64,000 nt of DNA from Chitinophagaceae bacterium (GCA_019745155.1 JAIETM010000009.1:1-64000), one strand, 5' to 3'. Counted from the first letter of the stretch, positions 1 through 7,784 are shown. Notes: a model not told the origin generated them from the sequence alone. Translations and numbers: made by a program.

Positions 1-154
1 CACCTTTGCGCCTGTCAATGAAATATCGGTGTTGTTATCAAAGATCGTTGTTCCTAAAATTGAAAGCAAATCACAACAACTAACCTGTTTAAAAGCATCA
101 TCCTTTCGTTGTTATCAAAGATCGTTGTTCCTAAAATTGAAAGCAAATCATCCC
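1..154 (-). CRISPR. Edge of a CRISPR array, type II-C-like repeats
   Basis: Two 47-bp repeats lie at 31-77 and 108-154, separated by a 30-bp spacer (78-107). Positions 1-30 are a second spacer of at least 30 bp cut by the window edge. Read on the minus strand the repeat begins GTTGTGATTTGCTTTCAA and ends GATAACAAC, giving the complementary GTTGT/ACAAC ends and the GATTTGCTTTCAA block known from Bacteroides and Flavobacteria type II-C (Cas9) arrays. The repeat at 108-154 has a changed end (last four bases TCCC instead of CAAC), so this is an array terminus. Strand is inferred from the resemblance to known II-C repeats. No cas gene is in the window; it should lie to the left. Confidence 0.85.
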
Positions 155-190
155 GCACCTTCGGGATTATCAAAGATCATTTTTTCAATA
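151..190. repeat. Degenerate CRISPR repeat fragment fused to a 17-bp palindrome
   Basis: Directly after the last repeat, 151-167 reads TCCCGCACCTTCGGGAT, a 5-bp-stem palindrome. It is followed by TATCAAAGATC (168-178), an exact copy of an internal part of the CRISPR repeat that then decays. The piece looks like a further array unit in which the repeat end, the spacer and the next repeat start were replaced by the palindrome. The same palindrome format, TCCCG-N4-TTCGGGAT, occurs at 32594-32610 and 32666-32682. Confidence 0.55.
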
Positions 191-209
191 TAAAATTGAC
201 CTGTCAACA

Positions 210-1349
210 CTACTGATTAAATAGGGTAAAATATTCATCAAAAATGAATAGTCTATTTCTTTTAGCCCCAGTCATCTCTCTCAAGATTTTCAGTCTAACA
301 AAATCATCTATTAATTTATATGAAGACACCAAAGAAACTTTTGTCTGCGCTGATACCATTTCCGCATCAACAATCGGCTGTTGAAATAAATAGTCTAGTA
401 AAAGTTTAGCTGTTTTTACTTTTTTACCAAGGTGATATATACGTTTTTCCTCGCATACTTTCTTTAGCTCAATAATCGACTTTAATGTATGAATCGAGTT
501 TTGACATGTTTCAATAACTCCTACAAGAAAGAATTTAACCCATGTCAATAAGTCGTTTTGAGTTCTTACCCTTGTTAAGTTATCATAGTATAGCTCCCTA
601 TTTTTTTCAAAGAAATCGGACAAGTACAATACGGGCTTTTCAATGATGCCTTTTTCTACGAGATATAATGTGATCATTAATCTTCCAATACGTCCATTAC
701 CATCAAGAAATGGGTGAATTGTTTCAAATTGATAATGTGCGATAGCAATTTTAATCAGATTAGTAAGTCCGGTGTCTTCATTATGCAGAAAGTTTTCAAT
801 ATCGCCCATTAAGGGATTTACTTCCTCCCAAACAGGCGGTATAAATACTGCACTTAATAAAGAAGATCCACCTATCCAGTTTTGGCTTCTTCGAAATTCT
901 CCAGGTAGTTTATGTTCACCCCTAGCTCCTGTCAATAAGATTTTATGCGCTTCTTTCAATAAACGTGAGCTAAGAGGCAGCTCTTTTAACCGTTCAATAG
1001 AACTATTCAATGCCTCGATATAATTATTTACCTCAAACCAATCATTTCTGCGTTCAGGCTGTATATCTGTTTCTCGAAGAAGTGCTTCTTCCATATTGGT
1101 TTGTGTTCCCTCTATTCTACTAGATACAGTTGCCTCCTTTACAACATACATCCGTATAAAATGATCAATATTGGGAATTTGATGAGCATAGGCATCTAGC
1201 TGACCCATTGCTATTGCAGATTTTTCTACCAGACGAGTTAGCTCTCTGTCACTCCAAGACCATGCCGAATTAATTTTTTCTGGCATAAATGCCTTATAAT
1301 CAAACTGTTTTACATAAAAGCCACTCTTGAAATCATCTATACTAAGCAT
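210..1349 (-). CDS. Fic family AMP-transferase with C-terminal winged helix
   Basis: Fic enzymes transfer AMP (or a related nucleotide group) to hydroxyl side chains of target proteins. This 379-residue protein has the full active-site loop HPFLDGNGRIGR at about 212-223. The preceding flap region GEFRR..NWIGG lies at about 150-161. An N-terminal inhibitory helix motif of the S/T-x3-E-G type is present (S76 to G81, SSRIEG), which places it in the self-inhibited class with the inhibitor in the same chain. The last 90 residues look like a winged helix-turn-helix, common in this subfamily. ATG at 1349 is clear. It stands alone between the CRISPR edge and a gene-poor region. Repeated GTTAAATAA boxes in front suggest autoregulation. 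Target unknown. Confidence 0.9.
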   Translation of the reverse strand: MLSIDDFKSGFYVKQFDYKAFMPEKINSAWSWSDRELTRLVEKSAIAMGQLDAYAHQIPNIDHFIRMYVVKEATVSSRIEGTQTNMEEALLRETDIQPERRNDWFEVNNYIEALNSSIERLKELPLSSRLLKEAHKILLTGARGEHKLPGEFRRSQNWIGGSSLLSAVFIPPVWEEVNPLMGDIENFLHNEDTGLTNLIKIAIAHYQFETIHPFLDGNGRIGRLMITLYLVEKGIIEKPVLYLSDFFEKNRELYYDNLTRVRTQNDLLTWVKFFLVGVIETCQNSIHTLKSIIELKKVCEEKRIYHLGKKVKTAKLLLDYLFQQPIVDAEMVSAQTKVSLVSSYKLIDDFVRLKILREMTGAKRNRLFIFDEYFTLFNQ

Positions 1350-1357
1350 TGAGTAAA

Positions 1358-1406
1358 GTTAAATAAAAAAAATCTTATTTAACCATAATTGATTTAAGTT
1401 AAATAA
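1358..1406. promoter_or_regulatory. Three GTTAAATAA boxes upstream of the fic gene
   Basis: GTTAAATAA occurs at 1358-1366, as its exact reverse complement at 1375-1383 (9-bp arms, 8-bp gap), and again in direct orientation at 1398-1406. The cluster begins 9 bp upstream of the fic start codon. An inverted pair plus a third half-site is a typical operator arrangement. The Fic protein's own C-terminal winged helix is the obvious candidate binder, but that is inference. Confidence 0.45.
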
Positions 1407-1554
1407 CGCTTCCTGTATTTAAGTTTATCGTCTAAAGCGTAAAGACCTCATTTTATTACCCGGATAGAAGCTTAGTAAAGCAGTTTTGCATTTATCCTTC
1501 ATTTAAGGATAGTTTGGACTCTGGTATGAAACCCGAGTACAAGCATATGCATAA

Positions 1555-1735
1555 AAAAGGGCACCGCTTCCGGTACCCAATTATGAGAAAACCCCCAATA
1601 GACTTGTTTAGCCCGCCGAAGCGGAGGTCACCTGCTAAACGCAGGCGACCTTATTAACTATCCCCCAATAGTTCCTAGATTCAAAGCCCGTTCATAACAT
1701 TGCCGTAGTCTTCACGGATAGGTTTAAAACGGGAC
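1555..1735 (-). ncRNA. Candidate structured RNA with its own terminator
   Basis: The minus strand of this gene-free stretch folds into a series of hairpins. They are CCCGTT..AACGGG closing CCGT..ACGG, AACTAT-TGGGGG-ATAGTT, an 11-bp stem AGGTCGCCTGC/GCAGGTGACCT (1625-1651), and CCGC-TTCG-GCGG. A final stem GGGTACCG-GAAG-CGGTGCCC (1559-1578) is followed by TTTTTT, like an intrinsic terminator. ATTGGGGG appears twice. There is no open frame and no protein gene for the terminator to serve, so an independent RNA is the simplest reading. I do not recognise the family. It does not look like tmRNA, SRP RNA or the single long hairpin of classical 6S RNA. Confidence 0.4.
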
Positions 1736-1737
1736 TG

Positions 1738-1773
1738 CCTGTAATCATATCGCAAATGCCCTATTTTTACAGG
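1738..1773. promoter_or_regulatory. Inverted repeat upstream of the luxR-type gene
   Basis: CCTGTAA (1738-1744) and TTACAGG (1767-1773) form a 7-bp inverted repeat with a 22-bp gap, 50-85 bp in front of the regulator start at 1823 and next to the presumed 5' end of the minus-strand RNA candidate. It may be an operator or part of a promoter region. No partner is identifiable from sequence. Confidence 0.25.
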
Positions 1774-1822
1774 CTGTAAATCAAGACAGATTAACTATCA
1801 TTGATATAAGGACAAAACTAGG

Positions 1823-2614
1823 TTGACAAAATCGACAAGTCAACTGCGTTTTTCCGCAGGTTGCTACAAAATCGTCACTATGCCCCAAGCTGGATTTGAC
1901 TATTTCGCGATTACACAGGTTTCAGGCGCTCCGGTTGATAAAAACCACCCACTGTACGAGCATTATCGTAATAATATCCCCCTCTTTCCCAACGAAGCAG
2001 TGTATGTGTATTCATTTCAGCAGAATAAATTGCTCTATACTGCCGGTTGGGAGAATACCATGGGCTATCGCGATGACGAAATCACCATGCATATCATCAT
2101 GCAGGCAACGGATCCCGCCCATGCACCTTTTGCTTTTGAATTGAATAACAAAGCAGTTCAATTTTTATTGAAGCCAAGAGAAGACCTGGATCAATACAGC
2201 TATTCATTCGAAGGCAGAAAAATTCACAAGGATGGCTCCATGGTACCCATGTCTATCCATATTCGTGTTTTCAGTACCAAACACAACCATGTAGACGAAG
2301 TGATTGGTCGCTTTCAGGTAAATCAAAGCCTGCGCTTTGGTAAAGTTTTGCGCTATGGTGCTTATGGGCCTTTCAAAAACGAGTTTGAAGAAATTCTGAA
2401 TAAAGAATTGTTCCAGTACTCAGCCATTTCTGCTAAAGAAAAAGAAGCCCTTTCACTTGTAGCAAAAGGACTTTCCTTCAAGGAAATCGCCGATCATTTA
2501 GGCATTACTTTAAGTGCAGTTGAAAAAAGGATTCTGCCTTTGTATAAACGCTTTGATGTAAAGGGACTGCCCCACCTCATCAGTTTTGCGTACGAAAATT
2601 TTATCCTTCCTTAA
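1823..2614 (+). CDS. PAS-like / LuxR-type transcriptional regulator
   Basis: A 263-residue cytoplasmic regulator. Residues about 45-165 look like a PAS-type sensor fold (AVYVYSF..NKLLYTAGWENTMGYRDDEI, then KIHKDGSMVPMSIHIR). Residues about 198-255 form a LuxR/GerE helix-turn-helix with the typical run LSAKEKEALSLVAKGLSFKEIADHLGITLSAVEKR broken over two helices. The start used is TTG at 1823 with AAGGA 12 bp upstream; an ATG at 1880 is the alternative and would shorten the N-terminus by 19 residues. It lacks a receiver domain, so it is probably ligand-responsive and not phosphorylated. Its 3' end overlaps the convergent ATPase gene by 4 bp. Confidence 0.75.
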   Translation: MTKSTSQLRFSAGCYKIVTMPQAGFDYFAITQVSGAPVDKNHPLYEHYRNNIPLFPNEAVYVYSFQQNKLLYTAGWENTMGYRDDEITMHIIMQATDPAHAPFAFELNNKAVQFLLKPREDLDQYSYSFEGRKIHKDGSMVPMSIHIRVFSTKHNHVDEVIGRFQVNQSLRFGKVLRYGAYGPFKNEFEEILNKELFQYSAISAKEKEALSLVAKGLSFKEIADHLGITLSAVEKRILPLYKRFDVKGLPHLISFAYENFILP

Positions 2615-3636
2615 AGGGATAAATCCAAGACGCGTATATGTTGCGACTGCACACCTATCTGCTGCAACCATTGCTGCCAGATATGCAATTGTGTATGCGT
2701 ACCGGGCGCATCGCTTCCCAAAACCCAGATAGTATTCCTACTAACCAAAGCAGCCGTATTCTCTTGTCTTGCTTGTAGATGTTGTTGCACAATAGCAGGT
2801 GTAATAAAGTCGCCCTGCACAGGTTCACCCGGATGCAGATCATCTATCACCAACCAATCTGCATTGCGCCAAGTAGTTAATGCATAAGGATTGCTTTGTA
2901 GAATACTTGCATCTGCATCATGCATTTGCGTTAATAGTTTGCTTGCAGTAGCATACACACATTTTTGTCCATTGATGGAACGCTCATTCGCCATCGCTAC
3001 AGCCAAACTGGTTTTACCACAACCTCTGGGACCAATCACCAATACATGCATGCCCTGAGGTTTGGCTGATTGAATAGCCAATACCGCTTGTTGATTGGAT
3101 GCATGTATTCTAAACTGCCACTGACTTAACCGAAACTGAAAAGGATATTCTGCTGTTTGCTGACAAATCTTGGTGATATACCAACCTCGCGCAAAATAGA
3201 GTAGTATTAATAACAACACTACCGGAAAAATCCATGCATAGGCGTATGCGCTCGCTACTGCTGCCAGCATAAAAGCACCACAGGCAAAAAAGCAAATATC
3301 AATAAACGTATCAATGCCAACATTCCACCAATCTGGTTGAAACACATACTTGCCCTTGTTACCTAATAATGGCTTCAGGAAATTAAAACACTCAAACAAA
3401 AACCAACCCAATGCAATAATAGTAGCAGCACTAATCGCAGTATCAAACCACAATATCCAGCACCATGGCCAAAAATAATAGAGTAGAAAAGCCGGAATAA
3501 ATCCCAAAGAAAAATGACCGAATTGATTGGCCAGAAATGCATAACTGAGTGTTACACCACGGTAAGAGTCTTTACCAATCAAATCATATTTCAGCTGCAT
3601 ACGAATGCGCTGAGAAGAAATTGCAGCAGTGTTCAT
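2611..3636 (-). CDS. Membrane-anchored DnaC/AAA-like P-loop ATPase
   Basis: 341 residues. The N-terminal half holds four likely membrane segments (about 33-50, 56-75, 111-130, 133-150). The C-terminal half is a P-loop ATPase with Walker A GPRGCGKTS at about 202-210, Walker B WLVIDDLHP at about 259-267, and a later sensor-like stretch TIWVLGSDAPG. The ATPase part resembles the DnaC/IstB helicase-loader type of fold. A membrane domain in front of such a module is unusual and I do not know a named family for it. The gene stands 32 bp downstream of the PurF-like gene on the same strand and may be co-transcribed with it. Function unknown. Confidence 0.55.
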   Translation of the reverse strand: MNTAAISSQRIRMQLKYDLIGKDSYRGVTLSYAFLANQFGHFSLGFIPAFLLYYFWPWCWILWFDTAISAATIIALGWFLFECFNFLKPLLGNKGKYVFQPDWWNVGIDTFIDICFFACGAFMLAAVASAYAYAWIFPVVLLLILLYFARGWYITKICQQTAEYPFQFRLSQWQFRIHASNQQAVLAIQSAKPQGMHVLVIGPRGCGKTSLAVAMANERSINGQKCVYATASKLLTQMHDADASILQSNPYALTTWRNADWLVIDDLHPGEPVQGDFITPAIVQQHLQARQENTAALVSRNTIWVLGSDAPGTHTQLHIWQQWLQQIGVQSQHIRVLDLSL

Positions 3637-3668
3637 GCTACAATTTAATCAATGCCATGCATGATTGA

Positions 3669-5516
3669 TTAGTAGCCACGTACATTTCTGCCTTCCATAT
3701 AGTTTAGGAAAGCTTTATTACACACGCGGTTACCACCGGGGGTGGGATAATTGCCCGTGAAATACCAATCGCCTGTATTGGTAGGACAACTATCGTGTAA
3801 GTCTTCAATGGTTTGATAAATCACTTGTACAGGCACATTCACTTCCGCAGGAGTAATGAGCTGTGCAATTTTATTGGAAATATCTTCCGGCGTAAAAGGA
3901 TGATAAATATCTCTCACCACATTGCGTACATGCAACTGGTTATTTCTTTGCAGTTCTTTGATTTCCTCAAGCGCTTTGGTGAGTACATCTTCCATATTGC
4001 GCTCTTTCAGCAATTCTACTGCAGCGCGGAAGGCGATGAAATCACCCAGCTTACTCATGTCAATACCATAGCAATCTGGGTAACGAATCTGCGGTGCAGA
4101 AGAAACCACGATGATTTTCTTGGGTTGCAAACGCGCCAGCATGCGCACAATACTTTGCTTTAAAGTAGTACCACGCACAATGCTATCATCAATCACCACC
4201 AAAGTATCTTCTCCTCTACGCACTGTACCGTAAGTAATATCGTACACGTGCTGCACCATTTCATTTCTGCTGGCATCTTCCGTAATAAAGGTGCGCAGTT
4301 TCACATCCTTAATAGCAATTTTCTCCTGGCGAATTTTTCTGTTCACCATTTCCTCCAGCTTATCCGGCGTAAAATCTTTACCCCAGCTAAGGATGCGTTC
4401 TACCTTAATCTTATTGAGGTATTCTTCCATGCCTTTTACCAAACCAAAGAAGGCAACTTCAGCAGTATTGGGTATGTAAGAGAAAATAGTATTCTTTAAA
4501 TCGTGATTGATATTATCTAATACTGTTCTGCTGAGGTGATGACCGAGTGCAATACGCTCACGGTAAATTTTTTCATCACTACCGCGACTGAAATAAATGC
4601 GTTCAAAAGAACAAGCCCTTCTTTCTTTTGGCTCAAGTATTTGCTCAATACGATGCACACCTGCATCATCTACAATCAATGCTTGGCCGGGCATTAGTTC
4701 CAATACTTCATTCTCGCCCACATTGAATGTGGTTCTGATCGCTGCTCTTTCACTGGCTGCTACAATCACTTCTTCGTTGATATAGTAATAAGCCGGACGA
4801 ATACCATGTGCATCGCGCAGTACAAAACTATGTCCGTTACCAATTAAGCCACCAATATGAAAGCCACCATCAAATAATGGCGCAGCTTTACGCAATACTT
4901 TGCTGAGATCGGGCGCATTCGGGCTCACTTCATCTTCCTTCACCAAGAAGTGATGAATCACTTCCATCATCGCCGCCAGATCGCTCTGCTTTTGAAACTC
5001 ACCGGGGTTTACATTCACCAAATCAAACAATTCCTCTGTATTCACCAGATTGAAATTGCCTGCTAATGCAAGGTTTCTTCCAGGAATGAGGTTGCGCTTG
5101 ATGAATGGGTGACAAAACTCTACATTGTTTTTACCCTGTGTACCATAACGTAAGTGACCCAACAACAATTCGCCTAGAAAAGGCAAATGACCTTTCATGA
5201 GTCCTGGATGCTGTTTGATGTCTGACTGATATTTCTCTAGCTCTGCTACTTCCTGACCAATCTTGAAGAAAATATCTGCAATAGGCTGAGGCGCATTGCT
5301 GCGTGTTCTAGCCAAAAAAGGATAACCGGGTTCTACATGCAGTTTTACTGAAGCCACACCAGCACCATCCTGGCCGCGGTTGTGCTGCTTCTCCATGAGC
5401 AGATAGAGTTTATTCAACCCATACATAACAGAACCGTATTGCTGCTGATACCAAGAAAAAGGCTTACGCAAGCGGATAAAAGCCAGGCCGCATTCGTGTT
5501 TGATCTCGTCGCTCAT
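3669..5516 (-). CDS. Long PurF-like amidophosphoribosyltransferase
   Basis: The N-terminal glutamine amidotransferase half begins MSDEIKHECG, so after processing C9 would be the N-terminal nucleophile. HNRGQDGAG and LLGHLRYGTQG are class II amidotransferase signatures. The C-terminal half has the PRPP-binding loop VVIDDSIVRGTT, diagnostic of phosphoribosyltransferases. In PurF these halves convert PRPP and glutamine to phosphoribosylamine, the first step of purine synthesis. At 615 residues it is over 100 longer than usual PurF. The extra length includes an insertion near the N-terminus (about residues 17-35) and a C-terminal tail ending in a Gly/Asn-rich block. It may be the organism's PurF or a paralogue; other purine genes are not nearby. 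Confidence 0.8.
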   Translation of the reverse strand: MSDEIKHECGLAFIRLRKPFSWYQQQYGSVMYGLNKLYLLMEKQHNRGQDGAGVASVKLHVEPGYPFLARTRSNAPQPIADIFFKIGQEVAELEKYQSDIKQHPGLMKGHLPFLGELLLGHLRYGTQGKNNVEFCHPFIKRNLIPGRNLALAGNFNLVNTEELFDLVNVNPGEFQKQSDLAAMMEVIHHFLVKEDEVSPNAPDLSKVLRKAAPLFDGGFHIGGLIGNGHSFVLRDAHGIRPAYYYINEEVIVAASERAAIRTTFNVGENEVLELMPGQALIVDDAGVHRIEQILEPKERRACSFERIYFSRGSDEKIYRERIALGHHLSRTVLDNINHDLKNTIFSYIPNTAEVAFFGLVKGMEEYLNKIKVERILSWGKDFTPDKLEEMVNRKIRQEKIAIKDVKLRTFITEDASRNEMVQHVYDITYGTVRRGEDTLVVIDDSIVRGTTLKQSIVRMLARLQPKKIIVVSSAPQIRYPDCYGIDMSKLGDFIAFRAAVELLKERNMEDVLTKALEEIKELQRNNQLHVRNVVRDIYHPFTPEDISNKIAQLITPAEVNVPVQVIYQTIEDLHDSCPTNTGDWYFTGNYPTPGGNRVCNKAFLNYMEGRNVRGY

Positions 5517-5568
5517 GAGGGTATAAAATGAAAGTGGCGAAGTTACAACTCCGCCACTGTTTTACATA

Positions 5569-6126
5569 TTAATTCAGCACTGGTTCCGGCTTCAAGGTCT
5601 CGGCCAGCCAGAGAAATTCTCGTACAAAATTGTCGATATTCTTCTGGAAGCTTGGATCTATGAGGTTACCAGCTTCATCGAACTTCTTGTCCATCAAGGG
5701 TGTAATCAGCATATGCGGTGATGCAATGCCAAACAAAGCTGGCACCAGCAACAACAATTGCTGAGAACTACGCATACCACCTAAAGCACCCGTTGAACCA
5801 GTTACCAAGCCAAAAGCCTTACGACTCTGCTTAGGAAAATGATCCAATAAGTTCTGTAATGCAGGAGAGTAGCCACCATTGTACTCCGGCGTTACCAGAA
5901 TAAAGGCATCCGCGCCAAATACGCGCTTCGCCAATGGCTTGAATGGTTCAGGCGTATTGTCTACAGAACTAAATACCTGGTCCAATAGACCTAGGTTCCA
6001 TTCGCGTACATCTATCAAACCTACTTCATGCTCGGTATTGGCACTTAAGTGCTTTTGTAAATGCAGGGCAATTCTTTTTGTAATGCTGTTGGCCCTTGGA
6101 GAGCCGGATATTATTTCAATTTTCAT
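5569..6126 (-). CDS. NADPH-dependent FMN reductase / quinone reductase family
   Basis: 185 residues with a flavodoxin-like fold: phosphate-binding SGSPRANS near residue 9, and the family motif PEYNGGYSPALQNLLDH around residue 95, which contacts FMN. Members reduce FMN, quinones, azo compounds or chromate using NAD(P)H. ATG at 6126 gives the natural start MKIEIISGSP; an upstream TTG in frame is unlikely. It is the last gene of the minus-strand cassette that begins with marR at 9964, 24 bp after the pirin gene. That fits a role in detoxifying electrophiles or quinones. Confidence 0.85.
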   Translation of the reverse strand: MKIEIISGSPRANSITKRIALHLQKHLSANTEHEVGLIDVREWNLGLLDQVFSSVDNTPEPFKPLAKRVFGADAFILVTPEYNGGYSPALQNLLDHFPKQSRKAFGLVTGSTGALGGMRSSQQLLLLVPALFGIASPHMLITPLMDKKFDEAGNLIDPSFQKNIDNFVREFLWLAETLKPEPVLN

Positions 6127-6149
6127 GACTTGCTTATTTATTCCGGCGA

Positions 6150-6860
6150 TCAATGATTCACCGGCACTTCTATAACAATAAAAGATGCATCCTGTTCAAC
6201 ATGAACATTAAACGAACCGGTATCCCAGATACCGATAGCATCTTTTTCCTGCAGGGCTTCGCCAGCAATGGAAACTACTCCGCTGATGACAAACAAATAC
6301 ACACATTTATTCAAGGGTGTAAATGCATAACTCAATTGCTGACCTTTATCAAACAGCCCCAGAGACAGTTTTGCATTCTGGTTAATCCAGCAATGTGCCT
6401 GACCCTCTTCATTACTCACAATGGTAACCAATTGATTCCTGCGCTTGGCCTTGGGAAAATACCTGCGCTGATAACGCGGTTGTATGTTCTGTAACTTGGG
6501 TTCGATCCAGATTTGCAGAAACTTTACCTCATCCTCACCAATATTGTGCTCTTCGTGACGCAGTCCGGTTCCTGCACTCATGATCTGTACCCAATCTTCG
6601 GTTACTTCCTCACTATAGCCCATCGTATCCTTGTGGTTCATCTTACCCTGCAACATCACCGAAATGATTTCCATATTCATGTGTGGATGCAGGCCAAAAC
6701 CTCCACCAGCTTGTACCACATCATCATTAAACACTTTCAACAAACCAAAGCCCTGTTTACCGGGATGATAATAATTGGAGAAGCTGAATGAAAACTGACT
6801 TTTCAACCAGCCAATATCTTTTATGCCTCTGTCTGCTGCGCGATGGATAATGTGTTGCAT
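6150..6860 (-). CDS. Pirin family protein (YhhW-like), copy 1
   Basis: 236-residue bicupin. The N-terminal cupin carries the pirin metal motif: HPHMNME near residue 59, HKDT, then GTGLRHEEHN, which supply the His/Glu ligands for Fe or another divalent metal. Bacterial pirins of this length include the quercetin 2,3-dioxygenase YhhW, but substrates are mostly unknown. ATG at 6860 gives the conserved start MQHIIHRAADRG. The ATG lies 1 bp from the OsmC stop codon, so the genes are translationally close. About 40 % of positions look shared with the pirin at 8737-9453, suggesting duplication within the cassette. Confidence 0.85.
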   Translation of the reverse strand: MQHIIHRAADRGIKDIGWLKSQFSFSFSNYYHPGKQGFGLLKVFNDDVVQAGGGFGLHPHMNMEIISVMLQGKMNHKDTMGYSEEVTEDWVQIMSAGTGLRHEEHNIGEDEVKFLQIWIEPKLQNIQPRYQRRYFPKAKRRNQLVTIVSNEEGQAHCWINQNAKLSLGLFDKGQQLSYAFTPLNKCVYLFVISGVVSIAGEALQEKDAIGIWDTGSFNVHVEQDASFIVIEVPVNH

Positions 6861-6861
6861 A

Positions 6862-7242
6862 TTATTGGATGCTGCTGTTGAGTTCAATAGTACCAGATAA
6901 GGTTTTACTTACGGGACAAGCTTTCGCAATCTGTAGCAGTCTTTCTTTTTCTGCTTCACCGATTTGCCCCTCAAAAGAAATATTTCGTGTGATGATGGTT
7001 TTGCCATCCACTCGCTCCACTTTTACTGCCACATCAATTTGCCGAATAGGCCATTGTTTTCTATCGGCATACATACGCAATGTAATCGCCGTGCAAGAAG
7101 CCAATGCTGCTTCCAGTAATTCGTCGGGGCTGGGTGCACTGTCTGTACCGCCCACATCCAGCGGCTCATCTGCAAAGAATTCATGCCTGCCATTGTCTAA
7201 GCTTAAGCGGTAATGCGTTTGCTGAATGTGTGCGGTAGTCAT
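6862..7242 (-). CDS. OsmC/Ohr family peroxidase
   Basis: 126-residue protein of the OsmC/Ohr fold, which reduces organic hydroperoxides through a reactive cysteine pair. The two cysteines are visible: ALASCTAITLR near residue 50 and KACPVSKTL near residue 110, with the expected surrounding helix. ATG at 7242. It lies between YceI and the first pirin, with gaps of 14 and 1 bp, inside the marR-linked cassette, consistent with a peroxide or electrophile stress response. Whether the substrate is lipid hydroperoxide or something else cannot be read from sequence. Confidence 0.88.
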   Translation of the reverse strand: MTTAHIQQTHYRLSLDNGRHEFFADEPLDVGGTDSAPSPDELLEAALASCTAITLRMYADRKQWPIRQIDVAVKVERVDGKTIITRNISFEGQIGEAEKERLLQIAKACPVSKTLSGTIELNSSIQ

Positions 7243-7256
7243 AACAGTGTATGTAT

Positions 7257-7784
7257 TTATGCTTGCTTGATCATCTCTACAGCCAGTTGCAGCTTCACTT
7301 CATCGCTTACTACAATACCACCAGCTTCTGTTGTTGCAGTCCATTTCAGATCGAAATCCTTACGGTTGATTTTACCGCTGATTTCAAAACCTGCTTTCTG
7401 CTGACCCCAAGGATCTGTCATTGTACCACCAAACTCAACATCCAGTGTAACAGTCTTGGTAATGTCACGGATAGTCAGGTCGCCAGTAAGTGCATACTCA
7501 CTGTCTGATTTTTTCTGCAGACCACTAGAAACGAAAGTCAGTTTAGGAAACTGCTCAGCGTTGAAGAAATCATCACTCTTCAGGTGACCATCACGCTGTT
7601 CGTTGTTGGTGTTGATGCTGTTCACATCAGCTTCAAAGCTGATTTTTGCATCACTGAAATCATCAGCAGATGCTTCCATAGTTGCATCAAACTGTGTGAA
7701 GTTACCAGTTACGTTAGTAATCATCAGGTGCTTTACCTTGAAATTGATTTCGCTGTGCGCTGCGTCGATTTTGTACGTTGCCAT
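7257..7784 (-). CDS. YceI family lipocalin-like protein, cytoplasmic
   Basis: 175 residues with the complete YceI barrel pattern: YKIDAAHSEINFKVKHL at the start, then repeated strands such as SFEADVNSINTNNEQRDGHLKSDDFF and LTGDLTIRDITKTVTLDVEFGG. YceI proteins bind long isoprenoid or other amphipathic ligands. Most are periplasmic, but this one begins directly with the mature domain (MATYKID) and has no signal peptide, so it should stay in the cytoplasm. It sits between a pirin and OsmC. About 75 bp separate it from the pirin upstream, so an internal promoter is possible. Confidence 0.88.
   Translation of the reverse strand: MATYKIDAAHSEINFKVKHLMITNVTGNFTQFDATMEASADDFSDAKISFEADVNSINTNNEQRDGHLKSDDFFNAEQFPKLTFVSSGLQKKSDSEYALTGDLTIRDITKTVTLDVEFGGTMTDPWGQQKAGFEISGKINRKDFDLKWTATTEAGGIVVSDEVKLQLAVEMIKQA

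Noticed and set aside
150-200. The degenerate repeat beyond the CRISPR array as a tracrRNA anti-repeat
   Set aside because: It matches the wrong part of the repeat (the 3' part of the crRNA repeat, not the GTTGTGATTTGC end that pairs with tracrRNA) and has no following terminator.
1555-1735. 6S RNA, tmRNA or SRP RNA identity for the structured RNA
   Set aside because: No single long hairpin with central bubble, no tag frame or tRNA-like end, no SRP tetraloop motif; left as unrecognised.
6127-6153. Upstream TTG start for the FMN reductase, overlapping the pirin gene
   Set aside because: The ATG at 6126 gives the conserved MKIEIISGSP start. The same reasoning removed TTG or GTG extensions at 6887, 8765, 11430, 16318, 38155, 41910 and 54274.
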